Positions 7,456 through 16,032 of a DNA stretch of 23,964 nt are shown piece after piece. How positions within the stretch are numbered: position 1 is the stretch's first letter; every line of letters begins with the position of its first letter. The notes under the pieces were generated by a model. That model made no database searches and was not told the origin of the DNA. It saw only the letters and a program-made list of their open reading frames with translations. The position numbers and the translations under genes are program-made. Origin of the DNA: Zoogloeaceae bacterium (GTDB lineage: Bacteria; Pseudomonadota; Gammaproteobacteria; Burkholderiales; Rhodocyclaceae); the NCBI GenBank assembly GCA_031259605.1, contig JAIRLE010000102.1:1-23964 (forward strand). Reading direction: 5' to 3'.

Positions 7456-7968
7456 TCACGGCAATGATGCGAGCAATCGTTCGTAGCGTCGCAGGTCTTC
7501 CGGCAAAAAGCAGCAAAAGATGACTTCCCGCAATTCCGGCAGACGTTCCAGCATGGCGCGGACGGTCGTGACGGCAATGCCGACGGCTTCATCCGGCGGG
7601 TAGCGGTAGACGCCGGTGCTGATGCAGGGGAAGGCCAGCGTGGCGAGTTGCGCGGCATTCGCCAGTTCGAGACAGTTGCGGTAACAGGCGGCGAGCAACG
7701 CCGCTTCGCCGTGTCGCCCATCCCGCCAGATGGGGCCAACGGTGTGGAGGATGTGGCGGGAGGGGAGACGAAATCCCGGCGTGATTTTGGCTTCACCGGT
7801 TCTGCAACCGCCCAGTGTGTGGCAAAAAGCCAGCAATTCCGGGCCAGCCGCGCGGTGTATCGCGCCATCGACGCCGCCGCCGCCCAGCAGTGTAGTGTTG
7901 GCAGCATTGACAATGGCGTCGACATTCAAGGTGGTAATGTCGGCCTGAAGGGCGCGTAGGATCGACAT
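7456..7968 (-). CDS. Macrodomain protein (O-acetyl-ADP-ribose deacetylase, YmdB-like)
   Basis: A single macrodomain fills the 170-aa protein. The start MSILRALQADITTL is chosen because GGAG lies 8 bases upstream; the longer frame adds 13 residues without family resemblance. ADP-ribose-binding motifs are visible in order: DITTLNVDAIVNAANTTLLGGGGVDGAIH (residues ~9-37, the catalytic Asn/Asp and glycine loop), RTGEAKITPGFRLP, HTVGP, and FPCISTGVYRYPP. Such enzymes hydrolyse O-acetyl-ADP-ribose or remove ADP-ribose from acidic residues; E. coli YmdB also modulates RNase III. It stands alone between a repeat block and the divergent GH17 gene. The macrodomain assignment is secure, the exact substrate is not. 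Confidence 0.92.
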   Translation of the reverse strand: MSILRALQADITTLNVDAIVNAANTTLLGGGGVDGAIHRAAGPELLAFCHTLGGCRTGEAKITPGFRLPSRHILHTVGPIWRDGRHGEAALLAACYRNCLELANAAQLATLAFPCISTGVYRYPPDEAVGIAVTTVRAMLERLPELREVIFCCFLPEDLRRYERLLASLP

Positions 7969-8219
7969 GAAATACTCCAGCAAAGCCAGATGGGGCGCAT
8001 TCGGCAACCGGACACGAAGCGCCCGCAGATATTACCGCCTTCTGTCCTCCGATCCCGGGGATGTTCGGCAATCGGGTGCAATTTTTTGCTGCTCCGGCCT
8101 GGCCGTGTTGGCTGTCGACAAATCATGCGTCCGCATCTTCTGTACAATCTGGAGCGGTTCGCCATATCGCTACCTGCCGTTACAAAAGTGGTCCCCGCCG
8201 CGCGCTCCCTAATCCCAGC

Positions 8220-9863
8220 ATGAAAACAGATTTTTCACATATATCACCGCGTTTTCGACGATTTTACCGGATTTTCCTGTGCCTGCACCTTCTGGCGCTT
8301 TTGGCGCTTTGGGGCGGGACGGCACTTGAGACGCGTCCGGTGGCGCTGGCGGATTTGCGTCTGGCAGAAGGGGAGAAGCTGGATTGCGTCTCTTACGCGC
8401 CTTACCATCTGCCAGGGCAAACGCCCTTGAATCCGGAGATACGCATTTCCAGGGAACAGATGGCCGCCGATCTGGCGACCCTGTCCTCCCTGGCCCGTTG
8501 TGTGCGCACCTATGCGGTCAACCAGGGCTTGGAAGAGGTGCCGGAACTGGCGCGTTCCCTGGGAATGCGGGTGTGGCTTGGCGCCTGGATCGGCCATGAC
8601 ACGGCATTGAACCGCAGGGAGCTGGAGACGGCCATCCGGCTGGCCAACCGTTATCCTGGCACGGTGCGTGGCCTGATCGTGGGAAACGAGGTGATGTTGC
8701 GCCGGGAACAGCCGGAAGCCGCTCTGAAAAGCCTGCTGGACGAAGCCCGCCGCCAGACGCGGGTGCCCGTGAGCTACGCGGATGTATGGGAATTCTGGCT
8801 GCGTTATCCCGATCTGGCGCAAAGCGTGGATTTTTTGACGATTCACGTTTTGCCTTATTGGGAAGACCATCCGGTAGGTGTGGAACAGGCCGTGGCGCAT
8901 GTGGCCCAGGCGCGCCAGCGGGTGTTGGCGCGTTACGGGAAGCCGGTGTTGATCGGCGAGACCGGCTGGCCCAGCGCGGGACGCCAGCGGGAGGCGGCAA
9001 GACCCGGCAAGGTGGAACAGGCGCGTTATCTCCGCGATTTTGCGCAAGTCGCGCATGCTCAAGGCTGGCGATACAACCTGATGGAAGCCATCGATCAGCC
9101 TTGGAAACGCTATCTGGAAGGCACGGTAGGCGGTCATTGGGGCATTCTGGATGCGCAACTGACGCCCAAATTCGCGTTTCAGGGGCAGGTTGCCCAGCGC
9201 GCGTCCTTCATGCCGGTCTTGCTGTCTTCGGCGGCGGGCATGGCGCTTGCCCTCTCCTTGAGCCTGTTTGGCCGCCGCAATCTCAAAAAAAGCCTGTGCG
9301 CCGCCGTGGCTGGGGCATGGCTGGGCGGCGTCCTGCGCATGGCATGGGAGCATGGCGTCGTGGCGTACCGCGATATTCGCGAGTGGGAACTCCTTGGCCT
9401 GGTGGCGCTTCTGGGAGCGCTGCTGACTCTGGGCCATGCGCTCGGGCGACGCGCCAGAATGCCGTTTTTGACGGCGTGGCAACGGTATCGGCATGGGGCG
9501 CTGTGGCGGATGCCCGCCTTGCGCCTGGCGATTTTCTTTGCGGGCGCGCTGGCGGCTTTGCTGCTTTTTGCCGACCCCCGTTACCGGGATTTTCCGTATT
9601 GGCTTCATGTGATTCCTGTGCCGACCCTCCTGGCGCTGACGATTTCCCGTTTGAGCCGTAATGGGCAGGAGGAGGGTATCCTGGCTGCCGTTATCCTGTT
9701 TTGCGGTCTGGGGCGCTGGCTGATGGAGCCGCAAAACGCGCAGGCTCAAGCCTGGGGGATGCTTTGCCTGCTTTTGGCTTCCAGCGGGTTGTTGGGGTGG
9801 GGAGGGCGCGCCAGGAGCAGCAAGGCCAACAATGCGGCAAAGGCGGAGGCTTCGAAGCAATAG
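8220..9863 (+). CDS. Membrane-anchored GH17 family glucanase/transglycosylase-like protein
   Basis: The 547-aa protein starts MKTDFSH. It has one N-terminal membrane segment (about 16-35) and an extracytoplasmic GH17 (beta/alpha)8 domain (about 50-355). A multi-pass C-terminal membrane region of about six hydrophobic segments follows (365-535). GH17 hallmarks are RTYAVNQGLEEV, the acid/base glutamate E157 in IVGNEVML, TIHVLPYW, and the nucleophile E247 in IGETGWPS. Proteobacterial relatives are annotated as beta-(1,3)-glucan hydrolase or glucan-modifying 'beta-(1-6) glucan synthase' proteins and act on cell-surface or periplasmic glucans. The start codon has no clear ribosome-binding site. 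Its last 118 bases overlap a convergent gene on the other strand. Confidence 0.88.
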   Translation: MKTDFSHISPRFRRFYRIFLCLHLLALLALWGGTALETRPVALADLRLAEGEKLDCVSYAPYHLPGQTPLNPEIRISREQMAADLATLSSLARCVRTYAVNQGLEEVPELARSLGMRVWLGAWIGHDTALNRRELETAIRLANRYPGTVRGLIVGNEVMLRREQPEAALKSLLDEARRQTRVPVSYADVWEFWLRYPDLAQSVDFLTIHVLPYWEDHPVGVEQAVAHVAQARQRVLARYGKPVLIGETGWPSAGRQREAARPGKVEQARYLRDFAQVAHAQGWRYNLMEAIDQPWKRYLEGTVGGHWGILDAQLTPKFAFQGQVAQRASFMPVLLSSAAGMALALSLSLFGRRNLKKSLCAAVAGAWLGGVLRMAWEHGVVAYRDIREWELLGLVALLGALLTLGHALGRRARMPFLTAWQRYRHGALWRMPALRLAIFFAGALAALLLFADPRYRDFPYWLHVIPVPTLLALTISRLSRNGQEEGILAAVILFCGLGRWLMEPQNAQAQAWGMLCLLLASSGLLGWGGRARSSKANNAAKAEASKQ

Positions 9864-10171
9864 AGCGTCAGCCCCATGATGCCGCCCATCCAGCCGATCC
9901 AGGCCAGACGTCTCGAGCGCAGCCCGAGCGCGAGGAGGGCGGCAGCCCCGCTCAAGAATCCCAGGCGACCGTGGAGGAAACTTTCGATGACCCCCTGACG
10001 CAAAACGCAGCGCCAGTCATTTGTCTGCCTGCACCATGCGCCCATTTCTTCCGATTCCACCCAGCAGTGGCGCAGCGCCAGCGCCAGGCCAAGGGCGCAC
10101 AGGCCGGAAAGAAGCAGGTGGAGTGGCGAACGCGTGGTTTGCGCATACGGTTTGTTGGGGGCTTGCGGCAT
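9746..10171 (-). CDS. Small multi-pass membrane protein, 141 aa
   Basis: The product has about four hydrophobic segments: roughly 17-35 (LLLSGLCALGLALAL), 72-84, 89-106 (WIGWMGGIMGLTLYCF) and 107-121. Between the first two lies a Cys/Trp-containing loop (RHCWVESEEMGAWCRQTNDWRC). I do not recognise the family. It is the last gene of the sigma/anti-sigma run, 12 bases after the anti-sigma-like gene, so it is probably cotranscribed. Its 3' end overlaps the convergent GH17 gene by 118 bases. That is unusual in this otherwise neatly spaced region, but the membrane-protein pattern and the tight upstream spacing support it as real. Confidence 0.7.
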   Translation of the reverse strand: MPQAPNKPYAQTTRSPLHLLLSGLCALGLALALRHCWVESEEMGAWCRQTNDWRCVLRQGVIESFLHGRLGFLSGAAALLALGLRSRRLAWIGWMGGIMGLTLYCFEASAFAALLALLLLARPPHPNNPLEAKSRQSIPQA

Positions 10172-10183
10172 GGATGTTTACCT

Positions 10184-11377
10184 TTATTTTGTGCCCAGCG
10201 TTTGCCGTTCCAGGCGCGCTTCGATTGCGGCAAGGCGGGAGTCAGCGCGCAGGCTCAAGGTGTGTCCGTCCGGCAGGGCGCGGCGAAGGTAGTCGGCCAA
10301 CGCCCGGACTTCCGCGGTTTTTGGATCTCCGGCAAACAGTTGCCAAACGAATGTTTGTCTGTCATGGGGCGGCGTCAGGATAGCGGCGATTTTCCTCCAT
10401 TGCGTCGCGTTTGCCGGGTAGAGGATGACCAGATCCGCCTGATTTTGCGACAGTACCGCGGAGTGGGCGTCCTGTTCGGATTCCGGCGATGGCGGCAAGG
10501 TTGCCGCCGCCGGATGTTCCTGCTTCTTCAAGGGAGCATTTCGTTTGGATTCCAGTGACTGTGGCCGCATATCCATGCGGGGCGCGACCGCTGCAACCAT
10601 TTCATCCGATAGCGCAGCCTTGCCGACCGGTGGAACCGGCGCGGCAGTGAGTCTGGAGGCGCGGACGGCGGGTGGCGAGGATTCGAGCGCGCGGGCATTG
10701 GCCGCCGTGGTGCCTGATCGGGCGGCGGGTTCGGCAGCGGGCGGGGGCGGGAGAACGGGAGATTTCGGCGCGGACAAGGATTCGCCGGGAACGGGTGCCA
10801 ATGCCGCGGTTTCGTTTATCTCCGCCATGGAGGGGGGGACTGCGGCTTCCGGCATGACAGGCATGAACGCGACCTTGTCGGACAAGGGCGAATCGTAGAC
10901 GTAGACGCGCAGAAGCAGGCCGCAGAGCAGGACGAGACAAAATGCCCAGCCCAAGGCGAACGGATGCCGCCAGGCAAATTTCACGCGCCACTGCCGCCAG
11001 AGGGACGCCCCAAGCGGCGCGGGCACGTCCTGTAATTCAGAGCGGGCCGCCTGGCGCAGCCAGTCTTTTGCTTCCTGGCTGAGCTGTCCGCCAAACAGGC
11101 GGCTCAAATCTTCTTCCTGTGCCGCCTGCCGCAAAATGGCGCGGCGGCAGTCGGTTTGCGCGGCGTGCAGGGCTTCGGCCTGCCGCAAGACTGCTTCTTC
11201 CAGTGAATCGGGCGGCGCGAAGCAGGCGTTTTCTTCTTGTTGCCGCTGTGCTTCGGCGGACAGGGCGGCGTCCCGGATACGTGCCGCAAGCCCTGCCGGG
11301 GCTTCGTGGAAAGGCAGGGACAAGAGCACCGCGCTCAAGCGGTCTTCCCTGGCGACGAAGCGTTCAAACGCGCGCAT
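10184..11377 (-). CDS. Single-pass membrane anti-sigma-factor-like protein
   Basis: The start MRAFERF is chosen because GGAG lies 7 bases upstream and the ATG overlaps the end of the sigma gene by 14 bases; an upstream in-frame ATG lacks this. The 397-aa protein has a charged cytoplasmic region (1-138) and one transmembrane helix (about 139-161, ALGWAFCLVLLCGLLLRVYV). A long Pro/Ala-rich periplasmic linker follows (165-300). A C-terminal domain ends in a VWQLFAGDPKTAEVRALADYL segment. I see no HxxxCxxC zinc anti-sigma motif. The role is inferred from gene order, coupling to the ECF sigma gene and topology. It would hold the sigma factor at the membrane until a periplasmic signal arrives. Confidence 0.7.
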   Translation of the reverse strand: MRAFERFVAREDRLSAVLLSLPFHEAPAGLAARIRDAALSAEAQRQQEENACFAPPDSLEEAVLRQAEALHAAQTDCRRAILRQAAQEEDLSRLFGGQLSQEAKDWLRQAARSELQDVPAPLGASLWRQWRVKFAWRHPFALGWAFCLVLLCGLLLRVYVYDSPLSDKVAFMPVMPEAAVPPSMAEINETAALAPVPGESLSAPKSPVLPPPPAAEPAARSGTTAANARALESSPPAVRASRLTAAPVPPVGKAALSDEMVAAVAPRMDMRPQSLESKRNAPLKKQEHPAAATLPPSPESEQDAHSAVLSQNQADLVILYPANATQWRKIAAILTPPHDRQTFVWQLFAGDPKTAEVRALADYLRRALPDGHTLSLRADSRLAAIEARLERQTLGTK

Positions 11378-11951
11378 CGCATGGCTCCAGGACACGGCGC
11401 AAGTGCGCGAATCCATAACGCATCCGGCTTTTGACCGTCTCGAAGCCGACGCCCGTCAGACCGGCGATTTCTTCAAGCGTCATGTCGCTGAAAAAGCGCA
11501 ACACGATCGCCTCGCGTTGCGCGGCGGGCAGATCCAGCAAGGCCTGGCGCACCTGGCCGATATTCCGTTTCAGCAATATCTCGGTCTCCGGCGAAATATC
11601 CTCGCCGGGCGCGGCGCATTCCGCTTCTTCATGGAGCGGTTCGCGCCGCCGCGCATAGGCGTCGCGTTTGGCGTCGATCAGGGTGTTGCGCGCGATCTGG
11701 TAGAGAAAGGCGCGAAACACCGCCGTCGGCTGATAATTTCCATGATGCTGCATCAGTTTCACCCAGGTTTTCTGGCAAATGTCTTCCGCTTCGCCGATAT
11801 CGCCCTGGCACAGCCAGGCGATGAAATTGAAGAGTGGCCGGTTGTGCCGCCGGAAGAGTTCGGCGACCGGCGGCGCGATGATGCCCTGCCCGATCAGGCG
11901 CATCAGGTCTTCGTCGGGCAGACGGGAAAGTGCGGCGTGGTCATTATCCAT
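11364..11951 (-). CDS. ECF-family RNA polymerase sigma factor
   Basis: The 195-aa product has the two ECF domains. Sigma-2 (about 25-95) reads LFRRHNRPLFNFIAW ... EAEDICQKTWVKLMQ ... FRAFLYQIARNTLIDAKR. Sigma-4 (about 128-190) reads LLDLPAAQREAIVLRFF ... TLEEIAGLTGVGFETVKSRMRYGFAHLRR, a clear helix-turn-helix. It recruits RNA polymerase to a dedicated promoter set, probably including its own operon. The ATG at 11951 is preferred although the ribosome-binding site is weak; a GTG two codons upstream is possible. Its 3' end overlaps the anti-sigma-like gene, a typical coupled pair. A VWA lipoprotein gene lies 175 bases upstream on the same strand. Confidence 0.93.
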   Translation of the reverse strand: MDNDHAALSRLPDEDLMRLIGQGIIAPPVAELFRRHNRPLFNFIAWLCQGDIGEAEDICQKTWVKLMQHHGNYQPTAVFRAFLYQIARNTLIDAKRDAYARRREPLHEEAECAAPGEDISPETEILLKRNIGQVRQALLDLPAAQREAIVLRFFSDMTLEEIAGLTGVGFETVKSRMRYGFAHLRRVLEPCDARV

Positions 11952-12126
11952 ATCCACAGTATAAGACCTGATAACCAAAAGGAAGAAAGGCGCCACGGGA
12001 ACGCCTCTCAAGGTATTTTTACTGACCGGTCGCTTTGTTGGTCGCCAAGTAACACAGTAACCATGCTGGTTCTGGGTATATCATTGTCACCTTATTTAGC
12101 GACTTATGAGTAAAACAGGTTCTTGC

Positions 12127-13854
12127 TTACCTGCCTTGTGCCAGGGTTTGCGCCAGGGCGACGAGTTTCACGAATTCCGCGCGATAACCATAGGGGTCTT
12201 TTCCGATGGCGGAAGCGGCGAGTTTGCGCGCGTCTTCGTATTGCCACACGCCAGTATGGGCGTTATCGCGCAGGAGTTGCCCGAAACCGGCCACCGCGAC
12301 CGCGAAGCGGAATTCGCTGCTGGCCTGGCTAAGCGGTTGCAGGGCCTGGCGGGAGATGACCTGTTCGATCAATTCGCTTTTTTCGGTGTTCGGCTTTTTA
12401 TAACGCAATTTGACGTAGGCCAGTTCGTTCTCGGGGAGTTTTCCGCCAGGTTTGAGCGTCTCCTGCACGGCATAACGCAGGGCGTCGATCGTGCCCTTCC
12501 TGTCGGCAGGCGTCAGTTCATAGATCGCCGTGACCGTGTGTCCCGCCCCGATGTCGCCCGCGTCGACCTTGTCGTTGTTGAAATCCTCGCGGTTCAGCAG
12601 GCGGTTTTCATAGCCGATCAGACGGTATTCCCGGATGGCGGCGGGGTTGAACTCGATCTGGATCTTCACGTCCCTGGCGATCGTCGCCAGCGTCGAAGTG
12701 GCTTCGTTCACCAGCACCTTGTGGCCTTCCATCAGGCTGTCGATGTACGAATACGCGCCGTTGCCGGCGTCGGCCAGCTGCTCCATCAGATGCTCGTTGT
12801 AATTGCCCGCGCCAAAGCCGAGGGTGGAGAGGAAAACGCCGGACTTGCGTCTTTCCTCGATCATTTTCTTCAGTTGCCCGAAATCGGTGATGCCGACGTT
12901 GAAATCGCCGTCCGTCGCCAGGAGGATGCGGTTGATGCCGCCCGGGATGAAGTTCGAGCGCGCTTCCCGGTAGGCAAGCTCGATGCCGGAAGCGCCCGCC
13001 GTGCTGCCGCCCGCCGACAACTGGTCGATGGCGGCGAAAATTTTGTTCCTGTCGCTGCCAGGGGTAGCCGAGAGCACGACTTGCGTATTGCCCGCGTAAG
13101 TGACGAGCGAAATCCTGTCCTGTGGGCGCAATTGCTGCGCCAGGAGTTTCAGGGAGGCGGCGAGGAGGGGGAGTTTGTCGGGGCTGTTCATGGAGCCGGA
13201 AACATCGGCCAGGAACACCAGATTGACCGACGGCATTTGTTCCTTGGCGAGATCCTCGCCTTTCAACACGATACGCAGCAGGATATTGTCCGCGTTCCAC
13301 GGCGAAGGCGCGAGGGCGGTATGTACCGCGAAGGGCGCGCCCGGTTTTGGCAGGGCTTCGTCATAGGGAAAATAGTTGATCATTTCCTCGACCCGCACCG
13401 CGTCGGCGGGCGGAAACTGCCCGCGATTCAACATGCGGCGGAGGTTGCTGTAGCTGCCCGTATCGACATCGATGGAAAAGGTCGACACCGGCGCTTCGGC
13501 GACCAGCTTGACCGGATTGTCGTGAAGCGCGCCGTAACGCTCCCGGGAGGGTGCCTGGTAAATGTACAGGGCGTCCTCCGCAACGATTCCTGCTGTTCCC
13601 ACTCTCGTTCCTCGCTTTTGCTCGTATTCGCGCGTCGTTGTGGCCCTGGATGCCGCCAGCGCTTCGGAGGATTGCGCCGGGGCGGCGGCAGGGGGCGGCG
13701 CGGGCGGGGAAGGAGGTTCGGGTTTCGCCGCCATGTCTGGCGTTTGCGTGACGGCATTTTCGGAAGGGATTGCGTCGGGCTTCTGGCTGTCGGGTGTCGT
13801 GCAGGCGGCCAGCAAAAAAAGAAGGACGGCGCTGACGCGGCAGATTTTTCTCAT
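12127..13854 (-). CDS. VWA-domain lipoprotein (YfbK-like)
   Basis: The 575-aa protein has a lipoprotein signal peptide with lipobox LLAAC (Cys18) and a Pro/Ala-rich linker (about 30-65). A conserved N-terminal von-Willebrand-associated region follows (about 80-205; TFSIDVDTGSYSNLRRMLN, VRVEEMINYFPYD). The VWA domain (about 210-390) has a complete MIDAS: DVSGSM (217-222), SAGGSTAG and ATDGDFNVG. The C-terminal DUF3520-like region ends in SEFRFAVAVAGFGQLLR. GGAG lies 8 bases before the ATG. VWA domains bind protein ligands through a metal ion. Relatives of YfbK are often encoded beside ECF sigma/anti-sigma pairs, as here, which suggests an envelope-located partner or output of that system. The precise function is unknown. 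Confidence 0.9.
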   Translation of the reverse strand: MRKICRVSAVLLFLLAACTTPDSQKPDAIPSENAVTQTPDMAAKPEPPSPPAPPPAAAPAQSSEALAASRATTTREYEQKRGTRVGTAGIVAEDALYIYQAPSRERYGALHDNPVKLVAEAPVSTFSIDVDTGSYSNLRRMLNRGQFPPADAVRVEEMINYFPYDEALPKPGAPFAVHTALAPSPWNADNILLRIVLKGEDLAKEQMPSVNLVFLADVSGSMNSPDKLPLLAASLKLLAQQLRPQDRISLVTYAGNTQVVLSATPGSDRNKIFAAIDQLSAGGSTAGASGIELAYREARSNFIPGGINRILLATDGDFNVGITDFGQLKKMIEERRKSGVFLSTLGFGAGNYNEHLMEQLADAGNGAYSYIDSLMEGHKVLVNEATSTLATIARDVKIQIEFNPAAIREYRLIGYENRLLNREDFNNDKVDAGDIGAGHTVTAIYELTPADRKGTIDALRYAVQETLKPGGKLPENELAYVKLRYKKPNTEKSELIEQVISRQALQPLSQASSEFRFAVAVAGFGQLLRDNAHTGVWQYEDARKLAASAIGKDPYGYRAEFVKLVALAQTLAQGR

Positions 13855-13987
13855 GATGTTCTCCGGTAAAAAGGTTCGTCGGTCAAGACACCGGAAAAAG
13901 GAAGATTGCGCTGAAATTACATTTTCTCCGCCCGTTTTTTCCCGTGCTTTCCTTGAAACGAAAGAAAAGGCGTTTCGGGGTTATTCC

Positions 13988-14390
13988 CAGGGCAATCGCA
14001 GCAAAAATTAGCGACAGCCCTTCAGGGCTGTCGGTCCACCTCCAGTGGGAAGGGGGGTCTCTCCCCTCCCCAATGGCTACGGTCGAAACCCCGGCCGCGG
14101 CCGGGGTCTCAACCTTCGCGCCTTTCTTACGGGCGAGGTTTCAAACCGGAGTTCGTTTTACGATGAATGCCGGCATCGTATTTTCAGTCCGATCCGCCGT
14201 TTGCCGTCCACTCGTCCGCTTGGCGGGAGAGGGCGTCGTTTCTTTCGGCGAAGCCGCAAACCAGATATTTGGCGGCGCTTCGCGTCGGAGGGTTGCGCTC
14301 CCTCTTCCGGCCTTCGGCCGCCCTCTGCAAGGTGCGGAAGCCTCTCCGGGAAACGGGAGGGAAAAAACGGGCATTTACGCGATTGCCCTG
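13988..14390. repeat. Intergenic repeat element E2, flanked by 12-bp perfect inverted repeats
   Basis: CAGGGCAATCGC at 13988-13999 is exactly inverted as GCGATTGCCCTG at 14379-14390, bounding ~400 bp. The left half contains copy B of the 160-bp block (14002-14161; copy A inverted at 7154-7320). The right half starts with ATGAATGCCGG...CGTATTTTCAGT (14163-14187), which matches the ends of the 20378 and 21024 elements, and carries GGCGGGAGAGGG-type palindromes. It fills most of the 588-base gap between the pit and VWA genes. I see no convincing protein gene here. Confidence 0.8.
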
Positions 14391-14442
14391 GTGTTATTTC
14401 CGGGTGGCCCCGCGCGCATGGCGCGGATGGCCAGATTTCCAA

Positions 14443-16032
14443 TCACATTATTTTTCCGAGCGCATGGAACAGCACCGCCGCAAGCAGTGCCGATACGGGG
14501 ACGGTGATGACCCACGCGGCGACGATTTTCAGGATTTGCGAGCGTTTGACCAATTCCTTGCGGTAATACTTCTTCAGTCCCTTGCGTTCCGGTTTGGAGA
14601 AGTTGGCGGGATCGAGCTTCAGCTTGGACTGCATTTTCAATTCCGTCAGCATGACGCCTTTCTGTTTCAGGCTGGCTGCCTTGAAGCGGACGAGGAAGTC
14701 ATTGACGGCCGGAATATCCCCCTCTTCGTGGTGGGCGCGGATTTCATCTTCCAGGCGCACATAGCTGGCTTTCAGGTACTCGCGCAAGAAGCCGACGCCA
14801 AAAACGCCGCCGACCGCGATATGCGAGGAGCTGACCGGCAATCCCAGTTGGCTGGCGATGATTACGGTGATGGCGGCAGACATGGCGATGCAGTAGGCGC
14901 GCATCTTGTCCAGTTCGGTGATTTCCGAACCCACAGTGCGGATGAGCCGGGGGCCGAACAGCGCCAGTCCCACCGAAATCCCCAGAGCGCCCACCAGCAT
15001 CACCCAGAGCGGAATTCCAGCCTTGCCGCCGCTCGTGTCCGTCACCTCGGCAATGGACTGCGCTACCGCCGCCAGCGGGCCGACCGCATTGGCGACATCG
15101 TTGGCGCCGTGCGCGAAGGAAAGCAGCGCGGCGGAAAAAATGAGCGGCAGGGTAAACAGATGATTGACGCCTTCCTTGCTGTTTTCTATCGTCGCGGAGC
15201 GCAACAGCGGACGCAGCAGCAGGAATGCCGCCAGACCGATGAAAAGACCGGAGAGCAGTGCGGTACTCACGCTGATTGCGGGCAGCAGTTTTTGCAGTCC
15301 CTTCAGCAGCAGGTAGCTGGTAAAGACTGCCGCCATGACGCCGACCAGGATGGGAACGGCGCGCGCGGCAGCGGCGGCCATGTCCTGCTGGTAGGTGATG
15401 CAGCGTTTGATGAGATACAGGAAGGCCGCCGCGAAAATCCCGCCCAGCAAGGGCGACGCCAGCCAACTGATGACGATGCCCGTCATCGCCTTCCAGTTGA
15501 CCACATGCCAGCCCGCCGCCGCGACGCCCGCGCCCAGCACCGCGCCAACGATGGAATGGGTGGTCGATACCGGCGCGCCGATGGCGGTGGCGAAATTGAG
15601 CCACAACGCGCTGGCCAGCAAGGCCGACATCATCATCCAGACAAAGACCTCGCGGTCGGCCACGCCCGCGGGGTCGATGATGCCGTCGCGGATGGTCTCG
15701 ACCACGTCGCCGCCCGCAATCAACGCGCCCGCCATCTCGAATACGGCGGCGATCAAGAGCGCGCCGCCCATGGTGATCGCCTGTGAGCCGACTGCCGGCC
15801 CGACATTGTTGGCGACATCGTTGGCACCAATGTTCATCGCCATGTAGCCGCCGATGATGGCGGCGACAATGAGCAGCAGGCCGCCGGAGGAAATGCTGTC
15901 CGCCGCGATTTCCAGCGTGCTGGAATACAGCATCACGCCGATGATGAAGAGAAGCGCCACGCCAAAACGGAAAAGCTCGTTCTGGCCGGGCTGGGTCGCC
16001 TTTTCGATTTCGTTGATATGCTTGAACTTCAC
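14443..16032 (-). CDS. Pit-family inorganic phosphate transporter
   Basis: This low-affinity phosphate (or sulfate-like anion) symporter sits in the inner membrane. The 529-aa protein has about ten to twelve hydrophobic helices. Both halves carry the PiT signature GANDVAN: 69-75 (MNIGANDVANNVGPA) and about 309-315 (FAHGANDVANAVGP). Other family motifs are the paired GAPVSTTHSIVGAVLGAG and GLPVSSSHIAVGGVFGVG. A charged cytoplasmic stretch (about 425-495) precedes a last C-terminal helix, which makes this a long member of the family. The start is GTG and overlaps the lspA stop as GTGA, so translation is coupled to lspA. Substrate is inferred from the family; no phoU-like or pho-box neighbour is seen. 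Confidence 0.92.
   Translation of the reverse strand: MKFKHINEIEKATQPGQNELFRFGVALLFIIGVMLYSSTLEIAADSISSGGLLLIVAAIIGGYMAMNIGANDVANNVGPAVGSQAITMGGALLIAAVFEMAGALIAGGDVVETIRDGIIDPAGVADREVFVWMMMSALLASALWLNFATAIGAPVSTTHSIVGAVLGAGVAAAGWHVVNWKAMTGIVISWLASPLLGGIFAAAFLYLIKRCITYQQDMAAAAARAVPILVGVMAAVFTSYLLLKGLQKLLPAISVSTALLSGLFIGLAAFLLLRPLLRSATIENSKEGVNHLFTLPLIFSAALLSFAHGANDVANAVGPLAAVAQSIAEVTDTSGGKAGIPLWVMLVGALGISVGLALFGPRLIRTVGSEITELDKMRAYCIAMSAAITVIIASQLGLPVSSSHIAVGGVFGVGFLREYLKASYVRLEDEIRAHHEEGDIPAVNDFLVRFKAASLKQKGVMLTELKMQSKLKLDPANFSKPERKGLKKYYRKELVKRSQILKIVAAWVITVPVSALLAAVLFHALGKIM

Noticed and set aside
11951..12126. Promoter of the sigma operon
   Set aside because: Several short matches to -10 or ECF -35 elements were seen (for example TATACT just before the start), but no pair has proper spacing.
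12106..13869. A 587-codon plus-strand frame
   Set aside because: Antisense to the VWA lipoprotein gene, which has a full MIDAS, lipobox and ribosome-binding site.
14167..15786. A 539-codon plus-strand frame
   Set aside because: Antisense to the Pit transporter gene, which has both GANDVAN signatures; no domain is seen in the plus-strand frame.
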